Source of the DNA: Microcaldota archaeon
GTDB lineage: Archaea > Micrarchaeota > Micrarchaeia > Anstonellales > Bilamarchaeaceae
NCBI GenBank assembly: GCA_030648615.1
Contig: JAUSHJ010000010.1
Location: 1-54,836 of the forward strand
DNA: 54,836 nucleotides
Direction of reading: 5' to 3'
Part shown: one piece after another, positions 49,747 to 54,836 of the stretch
Position numbering within the stretch: position 1 is the stretch's first letter
How the letters are laid out: each line of letters opens with the position of its first letter
The notes under the pieces: model-generated
Databases searched by the model: none
What the model was told of the DNA's origin: nothing
The model's input: the letters and a program-made list of their open reading frames with translations, nothing else
Made by a program: the position numbers and the translations under genes

Positions 49747-50841
49747 TCATTTTTCAGTTAGCTTTATCGGTCTGCAAGGTATCGTTATTTCAGAAGTTTT
49801 TCTACTTCCGCGTATAAATTCCTCGTATCTCCTTGTGAATTCTGAGCCTTTAGAAAAGTCCTTTGGTCTGAGACCACCAGATATAGAATATCTATTCGCC
49901 ATAGATACAACCGACATCCCAGTTTTTACATCAACTTCCCTTTTGGGATCGCTATGGAATGATAAAACTGGCTTCAATTTCTTCAAAAGTACCATTACTC
50001 TAGGTATATTCCTTTCAATCTCTACAAATAAGTTATCTAGATTTATTGCTGTAGCCATAACTTTCATTAGCGAAACAGAAGGATGTGGGATTCCGACACC
50101 GCCAATATCTAGTGAAAACCTAATTACGTTTGCAGCTATCAAAGTATCTAAATCTACACCAAGACTAGTAAATTCATTTAATTTGGAAGTGTCAAGAACG
50201 TCTACGGTTACAGTAATCCATTTTTCAGGTTTAGCAACTACGAACCCTCTTTTAAATTCTGCTTGAACTACGAAACTATATTCTGGAAGTTTATCTTCAA
50301 TATCATGATCCCTAGTTTTCATCCTAGCGATTTTATCTTTTATTGATATTCTAGGTAAAAATCCAACAAAAAATACTGTAATCGGTCCACTCTCAGTTTT
50401 CTTAACTGAAATTATTGGACCGGTAGTTTTTTTAATATCTAAAAATGTAATGTCACCTACTTGATTATTAACATCTCCAACTAACCCATGATTTAAGCAA
50501 CCATACCATGGAGTTGAGTCTATTTGTACGGTTTCTCCGCTTTTCGAATCGGTTATTTCTACCCAATTTTGTAATTGTCCTTTTTGCATTACTATTCTTG
50601 GATTTAATTCTGGATTATTCTTAAGGATGTCTAAATATAATTTTTGAGCTATAGATCTACAATCAACATAATATCTAGAATTAAACTCTATAGCTAGTGA
50701 ACCATCTAGCATTACACTATGACCTGCAAATAGTTCAATATTTCCGGAATCTAATATAGGCCCTAAACCAACGATCGCATCAGTTACTCTATGTTTTTCA
50801 AGATAACTATTGGCTAAGGCTAGCGTTTCTTCAGATACCAT
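49747..50841 (-). CDS. Orphan protein, transglutaminase-like N-terminal part
   Basis: The 364-residue soluble protein has YYVDCRSIAQKLYLDILKNN (Cys at 61), then LQNWVEITDSKSGETVQIDSTPW (Asn92-Trp93, Asp108). This is the order 'GvCrdfA... HaWvEv... lDpT' of transglutaminase/peptidase cores, with the His replaced by Asn. The remainder (beta-rich, EYSFVVQAEFKRGFVVAKPEKWITVTVDVL, then a helical end) is unassigned. The core may be inactive or use different chemistry. A TATA box (TATTTATA 50862-50869) is 25 bp before ATG 50841, so it is leaderless and monocistronic. Confidence 0.45.
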   Translation of the reverse strand: MVSEETLALANSYLEKHRVTDAIVGLGPILDSGNIELFAGHSVMLDGSLAIEFNSRYYVDCRSIAQKLYLDILKNNPELNPRIVMQKGQLQNWVEITDSKSGETVQIDSTPWYGCLNHGLVGDVNNQVGDITFLDIKKTTGPIISVKKTESGPITVFFVGFLPRISIKDKIARMKTRDHDIEDKLPEYSFVVQAEFKRGFVVAKPEKWITVTVDVLDTSKLNEFTSLGVDLDTLIAANVIRFSLDIGGVGIPHPSVSLMKVMATAINLDNLFVEIERNIPRVMVLLKKLKPVLSFHSDPKREVDVKTGMSVVSMANRYSISGGLRPKDFSKGSEFTRRYEEFIRGSRKTSEITIPCRPIKLTEK

Positions 50842-51097
50842 AATTTATATTTGCCCTAAACTATTTATAAACCTTCTTTTCCATTAATTTACACTATAAA
50901 AAAACAGCAAAATGTAAGTTACGATCAATCGTCTGCCATCTAGGTTATGATTTCTACCATCAAACTATTACCTTCCAGGCACTACCCTCTAGCAATTCCG
51001 TTTACAGTCTTGTGTCCTGTGATCTGCTGTCACAGAGTGACCTACTACAGCGCTTCCAGCAGTACTATTATAAACGGATATATCCAAAATATGATAT
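50842..51097. other. 256-bp intergenic region with weak structure
   Basis: Between the divergent orphan and PadR genes. It holds the orphan's TATA box, a third copy of the short dispersed repeat (50996-51012), CTGTGA/TCACAG and GTCAC/GTGAC small stems around 51018-51042, and the palindrome GGATATATCC near the PadR start, a possible operator. No gene was seen. Confidence 0.4.
50996..51012 (-). repeat. Short dispersed repeat, copy 3
   Basis: On the minus strand this reads CAAGACTGTAAACGGAA, 15/17 identical to the matching part of 20736-20755. Confidence 0.35.
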
Positions 51098-51448
51098 ATG
51101 ATAAATGCTTCAAAGGAAAAATACCCTAAACTTAAATTCCCGCATCCGAAGATGCTCCAGAAAGCCACACTGTTCATGCTCTGGCTGATAAACAAAAAAG
51201 AAATGCACGGCTATGAGATAATAAAAACTCTGAAGAAAGAAGGTGGACCGCACCCCGGTGCAAACAGGATTTACCCTCTTTTAAATCTGATGCTGGAACA
51301 GAAACTCATATTACAGAAAGAAAAGAAAAACGGACAGAGAATAAGGAAGATATATGTGCTCACTAATAACGGAAAAGAAATGCTCAAAAACGGTAAAAAA
51401 GTGTTCACTGGACTAATAAAAGAATTTTTGAAAGATATGATTGCATGA
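51098..51448 (+). CDS. PadR-family transcriptional regulator
   Basis: The 116-residue protein contains the PadR winged helix: FMLWLINKKEMHGYEIIKTLKKEGGPHPGANRIYPLLNLMLEQKLILQKEKKNGQRIRKIYVLTNNGKEML. The C-terminal dimer helix is short. PadR proteins repress efflux operons and release DNA on binding their substrates. It is the first gene of an operon with an ABC exporter; its stop overlaps the ATPase start (ATGA). GGATATATCC about 20 bp before the start could be its site. Unlike the copper-locus PadR it lacks the Cys tail. Confidence 0.88.
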   Translation: MINASKEKYPKLKFPHPKMLQKATLFMLWLINKKEMHGYEIIKTLKKEGGPHPGANRIYPLLNLMLEQKLILQKEKKNGQRIRKIYVLTNNGKEMLKNGKKVFTGLIKEFLKDMIA

Positions 51449-52116
51449 AAAACGTACTTGAACTTCAAAACGTTTCAAAAATATACGGTAACGGCGACAA
51501 TAAAGTATATGCTCTGGATTCTGTGTCACTCGCAGTAGGGGAAGGAGAATTTATTGGTATTGTAGGCCAGAGTGGAAGTGGGAAAAGCACATTGATGCAT
51601 ATTATAGGTCTACTCGATAACCCAACAAAAGGTAAAGTATACGTTGATGGAATCGATATTACCACAATGGATGAAATGGCAAGGGCTTATGCAAGAGGAA
51701 AGGAAATTGGTTTTGTTTTTCAGGCATTCAATCTTATACCAAGCCTCACTGCAGTAGAAAATGTTGAATTACCTATGATAATATATGAAAAAGACCCTGA
51801 AGAAAGAAAGAAAAGGGCTGTTGAAATATTGACTAGCTTAGATATGCCAAAACGCCTTAACCACTACCCAAATCAGCTTAGCGGCGGACAAAAGCAGAGA
51901 GTGGCAATAGCAAGAGCTCTTGCAAACAACCCAAAAATAATACTTGCGGATGAACCTACAGGTAATCTGGACTCTAAAACAGGTCAGGAAGCATTGAAGC
52001 TATTATCGGAATTGAACAAACAAGGAAGAACAATAATCATAGTTACGCATGATATTAATATCGTAAAAACAGCTAAAAGAGTTATAAAATTAAAAGATGG
52101 AAAAGTAGTATCCTGA
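51445..52116 (+). CDS. ABC transporter ATP-binding protein (MacB/LolD type)
   Basis: The 223-residue ATPase has Walker [10 protein letters not shown], the Q-loop [22 protein letters not shown], signature [15 protein letters not shown], Walker [17 protein letters not shown] and the switch His in IIVTHDINI. The 'FNLIP.LTA.ENVELP' stretch marks the MacB/LolD/FtsE group, which works with FtsX-like permeases to move substrates or force across the membrane without classical transport. The permease is at 53665. Confidence 0.95.
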   Translation: MKNVLELQNVSKIYGNGDNKVYALDSVSLAVGEGEFIGIVGQSGSGKSTLMHIIGLLDNPTKGKVYVDGIDITTMDEMARAYARGKEIGFVFQAFNLIPSLTAVENVELPMIIYEKDPEERKKRAVEILTSLDMPKRLNHYPNQLSGGQKQRVAIARALANNPKIILADEPTGNLDSKTGQEALKLLSELNKQGRTIIIVTHDINIVKTAKRVIKLKDGKVVS

Positions 52117-52185
52117 GACAAGAGTATTTCTTGTCTCAATCTATTCAGAACCAATATAGGTAGTAGAATATTGATTGATTCTGAA
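52114..52185 (+). promoter_or_regulatory. Paired intercistronic hairpins
   Basis: TGAGACAAGA/TCTTGTCTCA (52114-52138) is a 10-bp stem that includes the ATPase stop codon. TTCAGAA plus CAATAT pair with ATATTG plus TTCTGAA (52144-52185). They lie between the ATPase and the surface-protein gene, just ahead of its GGAGG ribosome-binding site (52190-52194). They may tune expression or mRNA processing within the operon. Confidence 0.5.
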
Positions 52186-52202
52186 CATCGGAGGGGAAAC
52201 GC

Positions 52203-53654
52203 ATGAAAAAATTATTTATATTGTTAATGGTTTTGGGAACGTTGTTTGCTACATTATCTATAGATTCCTATAGCGTATCTCCAAGCATAATGAGCCCAGG
52301 ACAAAGTGGGTATGTATCCGTAACATTGAAAAATGTGCTTGCAACCGGAACTACCGGAACACAAACCATAGATGGAATTACGTTATATATTACTACTCCA
52401 AAAGGATTGGAAAGTGACAGAGATACCGTAGTCATAGGAACGCTAGAAGGCGGTACTTCAACTACCAGTACATTTCAGATAAGAGCACTCTCAACTGCAA
52501 CTGGTGGGATATATACTATTAGCGTCACTGCTAATGATAAAAGCAGCAGTCCAAAGACTACGACAATACCAATAACAATATCTAACCCCCCAATATTCAC
52601 TCTAACTACAAACAAAGAAGTACTAACTACTTCAGATCAGGTAAGCCTAAACATAACTAATGAAGGGGGATATGTAGACAGATTAACGATAAAATTTAAT
52701 ACCACTGATTTCGGACTTGTGGGAGCAGATCAGGCATATGTAGGCAAAGTTGAAAAAAATGCAACAGTTAATTTGAACATAGACTCTAGAAATGCTAAAG
52801 ATGGTGTAAACAAGATACCTTTGCTTTTAACGTATTATGATGAAAGCGGCAATCTCGTGAGCGAAATTAAGTACATCACCATAGCTGTCAAAAAAGAAAA
52901 ACTTGAATTAACTTTTCTCCAAACTCAGCCTTTAGTAACTTCAAAAGAAGGAGATTTATTATTGACTATAAAAAATACCGGAAATGACATCGTAGATTTG
53001 CGACTTGTTTTGTCAGACGATAGTGTTAGAACAACTGGAAATGATGAAATAAAACTAGGAGACGTCAAAAAAGATGGGCAAATAAACATGATTTTACCGG
53101 TAATTGCCAATCTTGAACCGGGTTTGAAACAAATAAAATTCATTGCAAAATGGGTGGAAGGAAATGTTGACAAGGAACAGGAAGTTCTGGTTCCGGTAAA
53201 AATACTTTCTGATTCTGTACTCGGCATTTTCATAGATGCAAAACCAACACCAATTAGAAGTGGTAGTGAACACACACTTTCAGTACTGTTATCAAATGAA
53301 GGATCCTACGGAGTTTCGAACGTTAAGGTTAAAGTATCAAGTGAGTTCTTTGATAGTTTAAATGCCGAAGACGCACAATTCGTTGGCAGTCTAGACAGTG
53401 ACGATTTTAGCACAGTGCAATACAAGATAAGAGTAAATGCAATTGCTGAAGGCAGCTACCCGATAAATATAATTGTATCCTATAAAGATAAATCCGGTGA
53501 ACTGGTTACTAAAGAAATTGTCAAAGACATGCAGGTAAGAGAAGCTGAAAAGAAGGACAGTGGTTTATTACCAATAATAATCCTGGTCCTGATAGCAGGT
53601 GCGGCATATTGGTACTTCAAAATGAGGAAACCAGCAATTCAAAATTTGAACTGA
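52203..53654 (+). CDS. S-layer/CARDB-like anchored surface protein
   Basis: The 483-residue product has a signal peptide (KKLFILLMVLGTLFATLS), then about four Ig-like beta domains of the NEW3/CARDB kind (SPGQSGYVSVTLKNV; LTTSDQVSLNITNEGGYVDRLTIKF; LLLTIKNTGNDIVDLRLVL; GSEHTLSVLLSNEGSYGVSNVKVKV), and a C-terminal anchor (LLPIIILVLIAGAAYWYF) with basic KMRKP. It lies between the ABC ATPase and permease, so it is likely the extracytoplasmic partner of the exporter, taking the place of the bacterial adaptor MacA. A GGAGG ribosome-binding site precedes ATG 52203. Confidence 0.85.
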   Translation: MKKLFILLMVLGTLFATLSIDSYSVSPSIMSPGQSGYVSVTLKNVLATGTTGTQTIDGITLYITTPKGLESDRDTVVIGTLEGGTSTTSTFQIRALSTATGGIYTISVTANDKSSSPKTTTIPITISNPPIFTLTTNKEVLTTSDQVSLNITNEGGYVDRLTIKFNTTDFGLVGADQAYVGKVEKNATVNLNIDSRNAKDGVNKIPLLLTYYDESGNLVSEIKYITIAVKKEKLELTFLQTQPLVTSKEGDLLLTIKNTGNDIVDLRLVLSDDSVRTTGNDEIKLGDVKKDGQINMILPVIANLEPGLKQIKFIAKWVEGNVDKEQEVLVPVKILSDSVLGIFIDAKPTPIRSGSEHTLSVLLSNEGSYGVSNVKVKVSSEFFDSLNAEDAQFVGSLDSDDFSTVQYKIRVNAIAEGSYPINIIVSYKDKSGELVTKEIVKDMQVREAEKKDSGLLPIIILVLIAGAAYWYFKMRKPAIQNLN

Positions 53655-53664
53655 AGGCATTTGT

Positions 53665-54836
53665 ATGAAATCTTCTGATGTAATTGCCTATTCTATAAAG
53701 AATTTAAAACACAGGCAACTTCGTTCATGGCTTACCATATTAGGTATAGTCATAGGTATAGCTGCAATAGTTTCTCTTATATCAATATCTGAAGGCCTCA
53801 ATGAAGAAATAAATAAACAACTTAGCGGCTTCGGAGCAAATATAATAAACATCGTACCTGTGAACGTTGAAAAATCTGGTTTTTCCGGAGGGGGAAACGT
53901 ACCAAGACCTACAAGCGGAGTACTTACAGAAAAGGATTATAAAAAAATAAAACGAGTTACTGGATTAGCAGAAGTGACAAGACTGGTAACTGTAAGGACA
54001 GATATCAAATTCAAAGACAAAACTATAACTGCAAACATTTTTGGCGCGGAACAAAACTTTTTCGAACAGTTCGATGCACTGGAACTGGAAACTGGAAGAT
54101 TTCTTACAAGCAGTGATTCAAAAGCAGTTGTACTTGGAAACGGCATGGCAACCGAAGGATTTGGAAAACAAGCAGTAGGTGTAAACAGTAACGTAGTAAT
54201 AGATGGTGACAAATATCGCGTGGTTGGCATAATAAAGAAAACTGGCAACCCATTTTTACAACAGATGGACAGTGCAGTAATAATGCCTCTTGACGAAGTA
54301 AGAAGCAAATTCAGTGAAACGATCCCTAAAGATACCATAAGTGTTATGTTTGCAAAGGCCAAGCCAGGATTTGATATTGAAGAAGTTGGTGCTGAAGTCA
54401 AACAGGAAATGCTCAGTGCTCATCACGTTACGGAAGATGACAAAGATTTTAGTGTAATAACTCCTAGTTTTATCAACAGCACCATAGGCAGTATAACTTC
54501 CATATTAACTGCGTTTCTTGCAATGATAAGCAGTATTTCACTTGTAGTAGGCGGAATAGGGATCGCAAATTCAATGTTCATGTCGGTGATGGAAAGAACA
54601 AAGGAGATAGGCGTGCTAAAAGCAATAGGCGCAAGCAACAAAGAAATACTTTCCATATTTCTTTTTGAAAGCGGCGTTATCGGAGCAATTGGCGGAGTGA
54701 TAGGAACCTTGATTGCCATATTGCTTTTGACTCTGTTAAAAAGTTTAGGAGTTCCTTCCCTAATAAAACCAGAACTCGTTATTTTCTCAATACTATTTTC
54801 AACCATAATTGGATTAGTTTCAGGTGCGATACCTTC
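53665..54836 (+). CDS. MacB/FtsX-type ABC permease, C-terminus beyond window
   Basis: ATG 53665, ten bases after the previous stop, opens a frame that runs off the window after 390 codons. The protein starts with a short cytoplasmic helix and helix 1 (SIKNLKHRQLRSWLTILGIVIGIAAIV, SLISISEGL), then the periplasmic MacB-like domain (GANIINIVPVNVE... VLGNGMATEGFG... YRVVGIIKKTGNPF), and the FtsX membrane domain (FLAMISSISLVVGGIGIANSMFMSVMERTKEIGVLKAIGASNKEI). The 'ERTKEIGvLKAiGAs' coupling segment is diagnostic. It pairs with the ATPase at 51445. Only the last helix and tail are missing. Confidence 0.95.
   Translation, partial: MKSSDVIAYSIKNLKHRQLRSWLTILGIVIGIAAIVSLISISEGLNEEINKQLSGFGANIINIVPVNVEKSGFSGGGNVPRPTSGVLTEKDYKKIKRVTGLAEVTRLVTVRTDIKFKDKTITANIFGAEQNFFEQFDALELETGRFLTSSDSKAVVLGNGMATEGFGKQAVGVNSNVVIDGDKYRVVGIIKKTGNPFLQQMDSAVIMPLDEVRSKFSETIPKDTISVMFAKAKPGFDIEEVGAEVKQEMLSAHHVTEDDKDFSVITPSFINSTIGSITSILTAFLAMISSISLVVGGIGIANSMFMSVMERTKEIGVLKAIGASNKEILSIFLFESGVIGAIGGVIGTLIAILLLTLLKSLGVPSLIKPELVIFSILFSTIIGLVSGAIP

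Overview
This window is a piece of an AT-rich archaeal chromosome. The archaeal assignment rests on aRF1, ribosomal protein L11 of archaeal type, an NMD3 homologue, RNase P protein subunit Rpp21/Rpr2, DUF63 and DUF2070 membrane proteins, an NreA/B-type repair protein, type-2 isopentenyl-diphosphate isomerase and a geranylgeranyl-type prenyl synthase. Many genes also have a TATA box about 25 bp before the start codon and no Shine-Dalgarno sequence, which points to leaderless mRNAs. Unlinked housekeeping genes, many single-anchor Asn-rich surface proteins and several orphan proteins fit a DPANN-type lineage such as Micrarchaeota. That placement is an inference, not proven here.

Layout. 1-2277: a truncated small gene, then a compact copper-handling operon (cupredoxin, CPxC membrane protein, CopZ-like HMA protein, Met/Gly-rich membrane protein). 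2297-7722: a ParB-like protein, a very divergent RelA/SpoT-like protein, fni, a HicAB toxin-antitoxin pair and a purine permease. 7748-9428: an auxin-efflux-type carrier and a membrane protein. 9500-12889: a second copper operon on the minus strand (PadR-type regulator with a Cys-rich tail, CopA ATPase, a 27-residue Cys-rich peptide, a second CPxC-like membrane protein). It diverges from a gene for a beta-barrel-like protein across a palindromic operator. 13973-15589: a patatin-like lipase. 15691-20726: a metal and redox operon (DtxR-type regulator behind a 20-bp palindrome, two-domain multicopper oxidase, ZIP transporter, cupredoxin lipoprotein, NRAMP transporter, flavin reductase).

20873-32177: information-processing and lipid genes (L11, GlmS, aRF1, two exported proteins, prenyl synthase plus Rpp21, DUF63, DUF2070, NMD3). 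32282-41178: a giant NosD-like beta-helix surface protein, a flippase-like protein, redoxin, arrestin-fold protein, NreA/B and two orphans. 41231-47990: a cell-surface region (lipoproteins, a YTDP-repeat protein, a Cys-rich HEFGH metalloprotease). 47991-48482: a gene-free stretch that looks like a structured RNA. 48483-54836: a Fic protein, a transglutaminase-like orphan, and a PadR / ABC ATPase / surface protein / MacB-like permease operon that runs off the window.

The most interesting signals are these: (1) a full-length Rel homologue with a ruined hydrolase motif but recognisable synthetase residues; (2) a 22-bp duplication of the 3' end of the aRF1 gene bracketing a three-hairpin element; (3) highly structured intergenic RNA candidates at 48.0-48.4 kb and 29.5-29.7 kb; (4) a copper-operon palindrome with a 16/17 copy inside copA; (5) a beta-barrel-like protein in an archaeon; (6) divergent gene pairs that appear to share one symmetric TATA box. 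No tRNA, rRNA, CRISPR array or transposase was seen.
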